Assembly (NCBI GenBank): GCA_050256135.1
Contig: JBFWIF010000017.1
Location: 1-31,671, forward strand
DNA: 31,671 nucleotides
Direction of reading: 5' to 3'
Origin: RZYP01 sp050256135
GTDB taxonomy: Bacteria > Bacillota > Negativicutes > Acidaminococcales > Acidaminococcaceae
The notes beneath the pieces are model-generated. The model had not been told where the DNA came from and did no database searches. It worked only from the letters and a program-made list of their open reading frames with translations. Positions 24,796 through 31,671 of this stretch are shown here, in pieces; within the stretch, counting starts at the first letter, position 1; every line of letters starts with the position of its first letter. A program made the position numbers and the translations under genes.

Positions 24796-25083
24796 ATGAA
24801 AAAATTATTGTTGGTGCTGTGCATGAGCATAGCCATATACTCTGGATATAATATGGTGACGATGGAGGCTTCCACGCATTGGCGGCACGAACAGGTTGTG
24901 GTGCATGGCGGCGATACTCTTTGGGCAATTGCAGGCCGCTGGGCTCAGGATGGGGAAGATGTACGTGCTGTAATTTACCGGATTTGCGAAGCTAATAAAC
25001 TTGCAAACAATACTTACTTGATGCCTGGGCAAAAACTAGTGATTCCTGTAAGGGCAAATCCTGAATATTTAGCGCAAAAATAA
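24796..25083 (+). CDS. YneA-like LysM protein, predicted SOS-induced division inhibitor
   Basis: A 95-residue protein. The N-terminus MKKLLLVLCMSIAIYSGYNMV is one hydrophobic anchor or signal. A single LysM domain (about residues 34-84) follows, with VVVHGGDTLWAIAGRWAQDG at its start and NTYLMPGQKLVIP at its end; LysM binds peptidoglycan. Size and layout match YneA of Bacillus, which halts cell division during the SOS response. Three LexA-type boxes cover the promoter, which supports SOS control. ATG 24796 follows AAAGGCGG; a GTG at 24772 lies inside LexA box 3 and is less likely. Unlike in Bacillus, lexA is not next to it here. Other small LysM proteins exist, so the division role is inferred from layout and promoter. 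Confidence 0.78.
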   Translation: MKKLLLVLCMSIAIYSGYNMVTMEASTHWRHEQVVVHGGDTLWAIAGRWAQDGEDVRAVIYRICEANKLANNTYLMPGQKLVIPVRANPEYLAQK

Positions 25084-25122
25084 TAACATATATGTTTAGT
25101 ATGAATTATTGCTAAAACTCAT

Positions 25123-25167
25123 CGCTTGTTGTAGAATTAATGATACTACAACAAGCGGTTTTTTTAT
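25123..25167 (+). terminator. Terminator after the LysM gene
   Basis: A 12-bp perfect stem (25123-25134 with 25146-25157), an 11-base loop and a run of seven Ts. Confidence 0.92.
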
Positions 25168-25188
25168 GCCGTAAGATGGGTTGATGTT

Positions 25189-25869
25189 ATGCAAAAGCAA
25201 AATAATATCTACAGACCAATTTTAAATTACATAAACCGCCAGGAAACCAAGCGTTATGCTGGTTTGCGCAAGGGTCAGGACTTTCCGGAAAAGCTGGTTG
25301 ATGAGGCTTGCAATATCGTAATGATGCTGAAAGAGCCTCAAACTGTCTGGACAGTATATCCTTACGACAATTATAATGCTTGTGTACAGGCACAGAACGA
25401 ATATTTCATCCCTGGCAATTCCCTGCGTAAGCACCTTGCTTGTGCGACACAGGTAATTTTTCTGTCGGCAACAGTTGGCGAAATGGTGGAGCACGCTGCC
25501 AGCGATGCCTTTGCCCGAGGCGAGTACGCGTTGGGTATGTTGATTGATGCAGCGGCAACTGCTGCTGTTGAACAGACGGCCGATGAACTGGAGAAATTAT
25601 TGGCTAATAAATTCGCTAAACTTGGTTTTAGGATGACGTTCCGTTTCAGTCCCGGTTATGGTGACTGGGAATTGAGTGAACAGGACAAAGTGGTGAAACT
25701 GGCTAATGCTGGGGCAATAGGGATTACTTTGACTGATTCCTTGATGCTGATGCCCCGCAAGAGTATTACCGCTGTCATCGGACTTTGCCCTGATATTGAG
25801 AAAGAAACACCTTCAAAAGGTTGTAATAAATGCACTAAACTGGATTGCTTAATGCGAAGGGATGGATGA
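25189..25869 (+). CDS. Cobalamin-dependent methionine synthase activation-domain protein
   Basis: A 226-residue protein resembling the C-terminal reactivation domain of MetH. It has the SAM-binding motif SPGYGDWELS (about 153-162), ATVGEMVEHAASDAFARGEYALGMLIDAAATAAVEQTAD before it, and a Cys-rich end KGCNKCTKLDCLMRR. In one-piece MetH this domain uses SAM and a flavodoxin-type electron to re-methylate oxidised cob(II)alamin. As a separate gene next to a MetH core lacking the domain, it fits the split arrangement known from Thermotoga. Its stop overlaps an ATG of the next gene, so expression is coupled. The ribosome site before ATG 25189 is weak. Confidence 0.87.
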   Translation: MQKQNNIYRPILNYINRQETKRYAGLRKGQDFPEKLVDEACNIVMMLKEPQTVWTVYPYDNYNACVQAQNEYFIPGNSLRKHLACATQVIFLSATVGEMVEHAASDAFARGEYALGMLIDAAATAAVEQTADELEKLLANKFAKLGFRMTFRFSPGYGDWELSEQDKVVKLANAGAIGITLTDSLMLMPRKSITAVIGLCPDIEKETPSKGCNKCTKLDCLMRRDG

Positions 25870-25871
25870 AA

Positions 25872-28253
25872 ATGATCAAGATTTTTGAAGGTGCCATGGG
25901 GACAAGACTACAAGCTTTAGGCATTGCCGATAAACCTTGCCCGGAATATGCTTCAGTAACACACCCGGAAGCAGTGACAGAAATTCATAGGCAGTACGTT
26001 GAGGCAGGTGCCGATATTCTGGAGTGTAATACTTTTGGTGCAAATCCACTGAAGCTTAGTTATTTTGGTTTGGCGGATGAAACTGAAAAAATTATTACTG
26101 CTGGCGTGAATGCGTCGAGAGCCGCGCTGAAGCCTGGTATCCAGATTGCTGGGAATATAGGGCCAAGCGGCCGTTTGATAGCTCCTTTGGGTGATTTGGG
26201 TTTTGAAGAAGCTTGTGAGGCCTATGCAAGACAGATTAAAGCTCTTGCGGCAGCGGGCGTTGACTATATCTTGTTTGAAACAATTATTGACATTCAGGAG
26301 ATGCGCGCCGGTGTATTGGCTGCCAAAGCTGTAACGAATCTTCCTATTATATGCCAGCTGACATACGATGCTCAGGGCAGGACTGTGACTGGTACTGATC
26401 CGCGGACAGCAGCGGCAATTCTCGAACCGATGGGTATTTCCGTTATCGGTATGAATTGTTCGCTTGGACCTGAACAGCTTTTGCCCTTAGTTAAAGAACT
26501 GGGCGAAGCTACCTCCTTGCCAATCAGTGTGCAGCCGAATGCCGGTATACCGGTATTGCGTGACGGTAAAACAGTTTTCCCGCTGTCACCTGAAGAGATG
26601 GCAGCCTGGGTACCAAAAATGGTAGAAGCTGGTGCGAGTATAATAGGCGGCTGTTGTGGCACAACTCCCGAACATATTAGCGCAATCAAAGAAGCTGCAA
26701 GCGGGCTTACCGTAGGAAAGCGGCAGCCTTTGCCGCAAGGTGTGCGGTTGGCTTCCAGGACTAAGACGGTTTGGCTGGGAGAAGAACATCCGACAGTTTT
26801 AATCGGTGAAAGAATCAATCCGAGCGGTCGCAAAGCAATGGCTGCTGATATCAAAAAAGGCGACCTGACAGTAGTGAAAAGAGAGGCTTTGAATCAGGTA
26901 GAAGCAGGTGCGGAAGTACTGGATATAAATATGGGTGTTCCTGGGGTTGACCAGAAACCTTTGATGAAGGAAGTCGTAGAAACTTTGTCCATGTTGGTTG
27001 CGGCTCCTTTTTCCATCGACAGTACTGATCCAGCAGTTGTTGAAGCAGGTCTGCGCAATTTCCCGGGCAGGGCGCTGATTAATTCTGTCAGTGACAAACC
27101 GGGAGTTAAAGAGCAGATTTTTGCTTTGGCGAAGAAATATGGTGCAGCGGTATTGGTTTTGCCTTTGGAAGAAAAAGGTTTGCCGAAGACAGCTGAGGAA
27201 AGACTTGTCATAGCCAAACGTTTGGTTGCAGAGGGCAAAGCAGCAGGATTGGGTGACAGTGATTTCATGCTGGATCCTTTGGTCTTGACAGCAGCCTCTG
27301 ACGGCCAGGCGCCGCGGGAAACTTTGCGTACCTTACAGCAATATCGTAAAGAACTCGGCTATCCGACAACAATGGGCCTCAGCAACGTTTCTTTTGGCTT
27401 GCCGGGGCGGGAAGATATAAATACGGCCTTCTATCTTATGGCATTGGCTAGTGGTCTTGATGCGCCAATCATTAATCCTTGTTCGGAAAAGATCAGGACG
27501 ATGACTGCTGCTTCTAAAGTTATACGGGGTACCGATAGCCAAGGTATAGAATACAGTAGGAATTATGTTGAAAAAAATGTGGAAACTACTAGTGCAACTA
27601 CCGCAACGAACGGCGACGTTCTTGCGGAACTTTGTCAGGCAGTCATGACCGGTGAAAAAGAAAGAGCAGCGACACTAGCGCTTGCTGCATTTGCACAAGG
27701 ATATACTGCGGCGGAGATTACGGCCAATGCCTTGGTAAAGGGTATGCATATAGTTGGCGAAGACTTCGGTGCGGCCAGAACTTTCCTGCCGCAAGTCATG
27801 TTGGCAGCAGAAGCGATGAAAACAGCATTTGATGCTTTGCGCACTAAGATTAAGGCTGAGGATTTGCCTTATGCCGGTAAGGTTGTGTTGGCTACGGTTA
27901 AGGGGGATATTCATGATTTAGGCAAGAATATCGTCAGTGCCTTATTAAGTAACAGCGGTTTTGCCGTAGTTGACCTTGGTAAGGATGTGGACCCCGCAAC
28001 GATTCTTTCCGCAGTTCAAAAGGAAAGGCCGGATATTTTAGGTTTATGTGCCTTGATGACGACAACGCTTGGCAGCATGGAAGAAACAATAGAATTGTTG
28101 CGCAGAGAAGCTGTGGATACGAAAGTTATGGTAGGCGGCGCGGTTCTTACTGCTGAATATGCCAAAGAGATTAATGCCGATATGTATGCAGCTGATGGTG
28201 TACAGGCAGTGAGGTTGGCAGAAAAAGCGGTCAAAGAAAACAAGAACAAATAA
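25872..28253 (+). CDS. metH: Cobalamin-dependent methionine synthase core, no reactivation domain
   Basis: A 793-residue enzyme that moves a methyl group from methyltetrahydrofolate through cobalamin to homocysteine. Residues 1-290 are the homocysteine domain, with zinc ligands Cys196 (GMNCSLGP) and Cys261/Cys262 (GGCCGTTPEH). About 300-560 is the pterin domain (IGERINPSGRKAM, DINMGVPGVDQ). About 575-665 is the helical cap. The rest binds cobalamin through GDIHDLGKNIV, with His681 as lower ligand. The usual fourth domain is missing and is encoded by the gene just upstream. ATG 25872 gives the standard start MIKIFEGAMGT; ATG 25866 overlaps the previous stop and is also possible. A strong terminator follows. 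Confidence 0.93.
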   Translation: MIKIFEGAMGTRLQALGIADKPCPEYASVTHPEAVTEIHRQYVEAGADILECNTFGANPLKLSYFGLADETEKIITAGVNASRAALKPGIQIAGNIGPSGRLIAPLGDLGFEEACEAYARQIKALAAAGVDYILFETIIDIQEMRAGVLAAKAVTNLPIICQLTYDAQGRTVTGTDPRTAAAILEPMGISVIGMNCSLGPEQLLPLVKELGEATSLPISVQPNAGIPVLRDGKTVFPLSPEEMAAWVPKMVEAGASIIGGCCGTTPEHISAIKEAASGLTVGKRQPLPQGVRLASRTKTVWLGEEHPTVLIGERINPSGRKAMAADIKKGDLTVVKREALNQVEAGAEVLDINMGVPGVDQKPLMKEVVETLSMLVAAPFSIDSTDPAVVEAGLRNFPGRALINSVSDKPGVKEQIFALAKKYGAAVLVLPLEEKGLPKTAEERLVIAKRLVAEGKAAGLGDSDFMLDPLVLTAASDGQAPRETLRTLQQYRKELGYPTTMGLSNVSFGLPGREDINTAFYLMALASGLDAPIINPCSEKIRTMTAASKVIRGTDSQGIEYSRNYVEKNVETTSATTATNGDVLAELCQAVMTGEKERAATLALAAFAQGYTAAEITANALVKGMHIVGEDFGAARTFLPQVMLAAEAMKTAFDALRTKIKAEDLPYAGKVVLATVKGDIHDLGKNIVSALLSNSGFAVVDLGKDVDPATILSAVQKERPDILGLCALMTTTLGSMEETIELLRREAVDTKVMVGGAVLTAEYAKEINADMYAADGVQAVRLAEKAVKENKNK

Positions 28254-28298
28254 AAAAGTGGTACAAAGGGGACAGTCCCCTTTGTACCACTTTTTATT
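28253..28298. terminator. Bidirectional terminator made by a GGGGACAGTCCCC-type palindrome
   Basis: A 20-bp perfect stem (28253-28272 with 28276-28295) and a 3-base loop, with A- and T-runs on both sides. It sits between the convergent metH and fetB genes. The core resembles an interspersed repeat seen in many Bacillota genomes. Confidence 0.9.
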
Positions 28299-28301
28299 TG
28301 T

Positions 28302-29084
28302 TTATTCACCAATCAGTTTGATTTGGTTACGGTTATTGATTAAAGTCTGGTAGCCGAAATGCAGAGAAGAGAAGGAGGATAGGCAAACGGTGGTACAGAT
28401 AACGATCATGATAGCAATCTGGTACATGATGGCTGTCATTGGTAGTGTGCCGGAAAGAATCTGACCTGTCATCATACCAGGCAGGGAAACGATGCCCATG
28501 CCGACCATGCTGTTTAGAGTAGGGAGCAGCGCCGTTTCCAAGGCATTATTTACATAAGGTAATAATATTTTCTGCGGTGTTGCGCCGAGATTAAGCAGAG
28601 AATCAATTTTTGCACGCTGACTTTTTAAGCTATCAGAAAAAGATTTTAATGCTAACGTCACACCGGTCATGGTATTACCCATGATCATGCCGGCAATAGG
28701 AATAGCATATTGCGGGTTAAAAAGATTCTGCCTAGCGATGCCAACAACGAAAAAAGTCAAGGTGGCGAGACCGGAGAAAGCGATTGAGGAAGCAACGACA
28801 ATTCTGAACTGCTTGTTCAGACCGGGAGTTTTTCCTAAAGTACGCTTGATAGTGAAAACCATCATGGCCAGCAGATAAAGAGTTGTGAATAGTGGATTTT
28901 GGTTGTCAAAAATATAGGTTAGAATAAGACCAGCTAAAATAAGCTGTATCGTCATGCGAAAGCTGGCTACGATGAGCAGCTTAGTTTGGTTTATTTTAGC
29001 ATGTTTCATGATTGCCAGAACGACGATTAATAATAGATAGACTGCACTGAATTGTAGTATTCCCAGCTCGACAATCTCACGCAT
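28302..29084 (-). CDS. fetB: FetB-type ABC transporter permease
   Basis: A 260-residue membrane protein of the FetB/YbbM (UPF0014) family with about six to seven hydrophobic segments. Family landmarks are ASFRMTIQLILAGLIL, IPIAGMIMGNTMTGVTLAL and LPTLNSMVGMGIVSLPGMMTGQILSG. In E. coli FetAB exports iron and eases oxidative stress. The reading frame is intact. Its start lies 8 bases inside the end of the fetA frame, so its translation normally depends on fetA; since fetA is broken, fetB expression may be reduced. Confidence 0.9.
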   Translation of the reverse strand: MREIVELGILQFSAVYLLLIVVLAIMKHAKINQTKLLIVASFRMTIQLILAGLILTYIFDNQNPLFTTLYLLAMMVFTIKRTLGKTPGLNKQFRIVVASSIAFSGLATLTFFVVGIARQNLFNPQYAIPIAGMIMGNTMTGVTLALKSFSDSLKSQRAKIDSLLNLGATPQKILLPYVNNALETALLPTLNSMVGMGIVSLPGMMTGQILSGTLPMTAIMYQIAIMIVICTTVCLSSFSSLHFGYQTLINNRNQIKLIGE

Positions 29085-29718
29085 AGTTATTTTCCACCCT
29101 TTCTAGAGCTAAAACATTCTCGCTGAATTTCACGGTCAAAGCTTTGTCATGGCTGACAGCAATTACTGTAATGTCTTTTTCATGGCAATAGGCGATGATA
29201 TTTTCCATAACACGGTTGGCCGTTTCACTGTCTAAAGCTGAAGTAGGTTCATCAAGCATTAGTACAGCAGGATGAAAGGAGAGAAATATCGCCAGATAGA
29301 GTCACTGTTTTTCACCGCCGGACATGGTATTAGTTATGGCATCCGGGTCAAAAGGCAGACAGCAGATGGATAAAAATTTTTTTATTGTTTCGTCATTGGG
29401 CAAGGTTCTTTCGCGGTGCTCATAGAAAGCAGCAAAATTATCACGGATGGAACCGTCAAAAAGGAAGACGGCCTGGCTAACCAAAAGAACTTCCTTGCGT
29501 AGCTCAATAGTGTCAAGGTCTTCAAGGTTTTGGTCTAAATAATAGAGTTGTCCATGAGTAGGAGATAAGACCCCGTTAAACAGTCGCAGCAAAGTAGATT
29601 TGCCTGCTCCGCTTGGGCCGGTAATGAAAGTTGTTTTGCCGACAGGGATTTCCAAATCAGCGAAGCATATTTTGTCATAAAAGCAAAGCTGTTTAGCTTT
29701 AAATAAGATAGCAGTCAA
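29077..29718 (-). pseudogene. fetA: FetA-type ABC ATPase broken by one in-frame TGA
   Basis: The frame runs from TTG 29718 (GGAGGA upstream) to a stop at 29077, 213 residues in all. It is interrupted by TGA at 29302-29304. Before it are Walker A (GPSGAGKST) and the signature SGGEKQ; directly after, in the same frame, come LYLAIFLSF, Walker B LMLDEPTSALD and the switch VSHDKA. The lost codon is where SGGEKQR normally has Arg; CGA to TGA is a single transition. Nothing else is damaged, so the change is recent or a sequencing error. The truncated 138-residue product lacks Walker B and the switch His and should be inactive. Selenocysteine at this Arg position is very unlikely. Confidence 0.87.
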
Positions 29719-29751
29719 GAGTAAGTCCTCCGCAAATCAGTATTTGGCTTA

Positions 29752-29760
29752 ATTATACCA
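29752..29760 (-). promoter_or_regulatory. Possible extended -10 promoter of fetAB
   Basis: On the minus strand, TGGTATAAT gives an extended -10 element about 34 bases before the fetA start. No good -35 is seen. Confidence 0.45.
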
Positions 29761-29876
29761 CTACTGAAAGTAACGGCGAGCAGGACTTTTTCTTCACAGA
29801 ATATTCAATAAAGATAAAAAAGGGATTTATCTTTTGTTGTTGAAATTATATAGAATTAGCAATTGGAGGTGATATC

Positions 29877-30320
29877 ATGAATTTTCGTAGTGGAAAAAAG
29901 GCAGTGGTAGTTGCTGCTATGGCAAGTTTCATCATGGTTAACACTATGCCTAATGTCAATGCAAGTATCCTTGGAGATGTTCTTAAAGTTGGTGGTATTG
30001 GTTATTTGGTCGACAGATATGCCGATGAGCTTAATGATTTTATTAATGCGCTTACGGCTAAACATGGCGTCAGCAGCGAATACGCAACTAAAGTAGTGCC
30101 GATTATCACTATTGGGAGCGGTGGTTATATTGGGGCGGCGCAGGTCTCTGGCCCACAGGAGCAAGTTGATGAGTGTAAAGCTGCTTTGCAGCTGGAAGGT
30201 AATTTTATGAACAGAACATTCAGGGTTAAGGCCTTGATTCCAATTGATTCCAAAAATCCTACAAACTTTAGCCGTGTTCAGGGTGTTGGTGTTTCCGCCC
30301 AGATTGATGTTAAAATTTGA
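29877..30320 (+). CDS. Exported protein of unknown function, 147 residues
   Basis: It begins with a signal peptide (MNFRSGKKAVVVAAMASFIMV, probable cleavage after VNA near residue 29). A small domain follows with VVPIITIGSGGYIGAAQVSGP and TFRVKALIPIDSKNPTNFSRVQGVGVSAQIDVKI. I do not recognise the family. TTGGAGGTGAT lies just before the ATG. It ends 15 bases before the next gene, with which it probably forms an operon. The product is likely secreted or periplasmic. Confidence 0.75.
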   Translation: MNFRSGKKAVVVAAMASFIMVNTMPNVNASILGDVLKVGGIGYLVDRYADELNDFINALTAKHGVSSEYATKVVPIITIGSGGYIGAAQVSGPQEQVDECKAALQLEGNFMNRTFRVKALIPIDSKNPTNFSRVQGVGVSAQIDVKI

Positions 30321-30335
30321 TAAGGAGGCTGCCTG

Positions 30336-31463
30336 TTGGAAAAAACAATTGATATAGAAAAGGAAGCCGAAAAAATTTGCCTATGGGGCGCAGCACGTGC
30401 CGGTGTCATTGTTGTTGCTCCTCTGGTCGGTACAATGGCTTTGATGGCCAACGAAGTGTATATGATCATGCGTTTAGGAGAAATCAGAGGCGTGAAGCTG
30501 GAAGAAAGTGCTGTTTTGGGTTTGCTCTATTCTCTGGGCGGTTCTTTTGTCGGGCAAACTTTGGTCACGCTTATTCCTTTAGCGCCGATACAGGTGCCTG
30601 TTGGCATTGCCGTTACTTATGGCGTTGGCAAGGTAGCTAACGCTTGGCTGAAAGCCGGTCAGCCTCAGGATATTGCTCAATTCAAGGAAGTATTTGAAGA
30701 AGCCCGTGATGAAGGGATGGCCAAATTCGAAGAAATTGCCGGCTTAGAATGTAAAGATAAACCTCTTGGTGATGAAAGCAGAAGCTTTAAGATGGAGGCA
30801 GAATCTGCTTTTCAGAATATTAAGGAGAAAGCAGATAGTGCAGCAGAAAAGGTGGAAGGCGCGATCAGTGGTGTGCTTGATTGGTTCCAGCCTTTGAAAG
30901 AGAAAAGCGGTCGCTGGCTGTCTGCCCAGAAATGGGAAGATATTTCACATGGCGGTTTTACTATTCCTTACGAGGAAATTAATCTTTACCTCAAAGATTC
31001 TTTGGCCAAGAGTGATTTTGTTTTCAAAAATATCAGCTACTATGAAGATGCTGGCGCGGCTCTAACGGTCGCACACAAGGAATATGGCAGCCTGAAACTT
31101 TTTATTGTTCCGGAAGAATTTATCATCAATAAGAAACAGGCTTATGCCAGGCTGCGTTTAGTAGATTTTGCAGTTGATGACAACAAACTGTTAGAAACTG
31201 TTGCCCAGACACTGGGAAGTAAGCTCATCATGTCGATAGTTAATAAGATTTTTAATGATACAGTGCTTGAACATGAAGATTTTGTCTGTACCTATGCTAA
31301 TGGGATTCTGGAGGTGTATTTCACAGAGCTTATTCGCAGCAGCAAAATTGCCAATAGTATTTTAATGGGGAAAAACATTTTGGATTTGGTGCAATTTGTA
31401 GCTATTGTTCCTTCTTCCAAGGGGATTGTCGTAAAAACTAATTTTAATTTAAAAAAAGATTGA
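30336..31463 (+). CDS. Membrane protein with DUF697-like N-terminal region, unknown function
   Basis: A 375-residue protein. Residues 1-110 (EKICLWGAARAGVIVVAPL, then LGLLYSLGGSFVGQTLVTLIPLAPIQVPVG) contain hydrophobic, Gly-rich segments resembling the DUF697/YcjF type. Residues 110-190 are charged and helical (FKEVFEEARDEGMAKFEEIA). The last 180 residues form a mixed domain with no match I know (FIINKKQAYARLRLVDFAVDD). TTG 30336 is well supported by AAGGAGG at 30322-30328. It sits 15 bases after the exported protein gene. Confidence 0.75.
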   Translation: MEKTIDIEKEAEKICLWGAARAGVIVVAPLVGTMALMANEVYMIMRLGEIRGVKLEESAVLGLLYSLGGSFVGQTLVTLIPLAPIQVPVGIAVTYGVGKVANAWLKAGQPQDIAQFKEVFEEARDEGMAKFEEIAGLECKDKPLGDESRSFKMEAESAFQNIKEKADSAAEKVEGAISGVLDWFQPLKEKSGRWLSAQKWEDISHGGFTIPYEEINLYLKDSLAKSDFVFKNISYYEDAGAALTVAHKEYGSLKLFIVPEEFIINKKQAYARLRLVDFAVDDNKLLETVAQTLGSKLIMSIVNKIFNDTVLEHEDFVCTYANGILEVYFTELIRSSKIANSILMGKNILDLVQFVAIVPSSKGIVVKTNFNLKKD

Positions 31464-31550
31464 GATGGAACTGTTCTTTTCCTCATGCGGGGGGGAGAGC
31501 AGCGAAGTCAAGAAATCTTAAAGGCCAAAAAAGACGAAAGGGGACTGTGA

Positions 31551-31671
31551 TGTGACCCCAATAAGTTAGACTTTATTGCGTAGTAGTTTTTAACTGCTAC
31601 GCAATTTTTATGCAGCCAAGAGGTTGAGCCTATATTCTACTGGACTCAGCCATCCTAGTTTCTCTTTGATT
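31551..31671 (-). mobile_element. End of an IS3-family insertion sequence, cut by window edge
   Basis: The terminus probably begins near TGTGACCCCAATAAGTTAGA (31551-31570), like the ends of IS3-family (IS150 group) elements. A hairpin at 31576-31604 with flanking T-runs follows. The tail of a transposase frame then runs on the minus strand to the window end. The precise edge and any target duplication cannot be set because the other end is outside. Confidence 0.72.
31608..31670 (-). CDS. IS3-family transposase (OrfB), last 20 residues
   Basis: Reading the minus strand from the window edge gives IKEKLGWLSPVEYRLNLLAA and a TAA. This matches the usual IS3-family OrfB C-terminus (K-L-x-x-LSPVEYR). 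The rest lies beyond the window. Confidence 0.75.
   Translation of the reverse strand: MKEKLGWLSPVEYRLNLLAA

Noticed and set aside
25084..25188. Cobalamin or SAM riboswitch before the methionine synthase genes
   Set aside because: The gap is about 100 bases and is mostly occupied by the terminator of the LysM gene.
29302..29304. TGA in fetA as a selenocysteine codon
   Set aside because: The position is normally Arg in the ABC signature, Sec would make no sense there, and no SECIS-like hairpin is evident just after it.
31480..31520. Third copy of the GTCGAGCGAAG...ACATCTT repeat
   Set aside because: Only a loose resemblance (AGCGAAGTCAAGAAATCTT); too degenerate to call.

Overview
The window is 31.7 kb of chromosomal DNA from a mid-to-low-GC Bacillota. 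I infer a Negativicutes-type (diderm) anaerobe from the mix of an Hrb-like flavo-rubredoxin, type IV pilin cassettes, Bacillus-type LexA boxes, thiW and a split cobalamin methionine synthase. No rRNA or tRNA gene was recognised, so the taxonomic call is soft.

Layout. (1) 1-891: 3' part of an aldehyde dehydrogenase, closed by a terminator. (2) 1139-8257: a regulator with a sensor domain and a Fis helix but no AAA+ domain. It is followed by a promoter with a palindrome in its spacer, a 36-bp perfect palindrome in the leader, and a six-gene operon: diaminopropionate ammonia-lyase, YgeY-type M20 hydrolase, D-aminoacylase-like amidohydrolase, and a polar amino acid ABC transporter (binding lipoprotein, permease, ATPase). 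Together they look like an uptake and deacylation/deamination route for unusual amino acids. (3) 8360-13626, minus strand: a patatin-like protein, sbcD, sbcC and an Hrb-like flavo-rubredoxin in one operon. (4) 13736-14547, minus: thiW and a small membrane protein. (5) 14688-16907: a CaiB/BaiF-type protein and a secreted M48 protease. (6) 17162-22572: two consecutive V-W-X-like pilin cassettes, each with its own promoter. Three of the six proteins carry large exported C-terminal regions. (7) 22685-23824: a GltD-like oxidoreductase without the usual Fe-S module. (8) 23855-24066: a folded, repeat-flanked non-coding element. (9) 24194-25083: an orphan small protein, then a YneA-like LysM protein behind three LexA boxes. 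(10) 25189-28253: a MetH reactivation-domain protein and a MetH core lacking that domain. (11) 28302-29718, minus: fetB with a fetA broken by one in-frame TGA. (12) 29877-31463: an exported unknown protein and a membrane protein with a DUF697-like start. (13) About 31551 to the end: one end of an IS3-family element.

Most units are separated by clear intrinsic terminators, several of them serving convergent genes. Two sites closely matching the Fur 7-1-7 box lie upstream of the CaiB/BaiF-type gene and upstream of the SOS-type LysM gene. The observations I rate highest are the SOS promoter of the LysM gene, the doubled pilin cassette, the diaminopropionate/acylated amino acid operon with its unusual regulator and leader palindrome, and the single-codon break in fetA.
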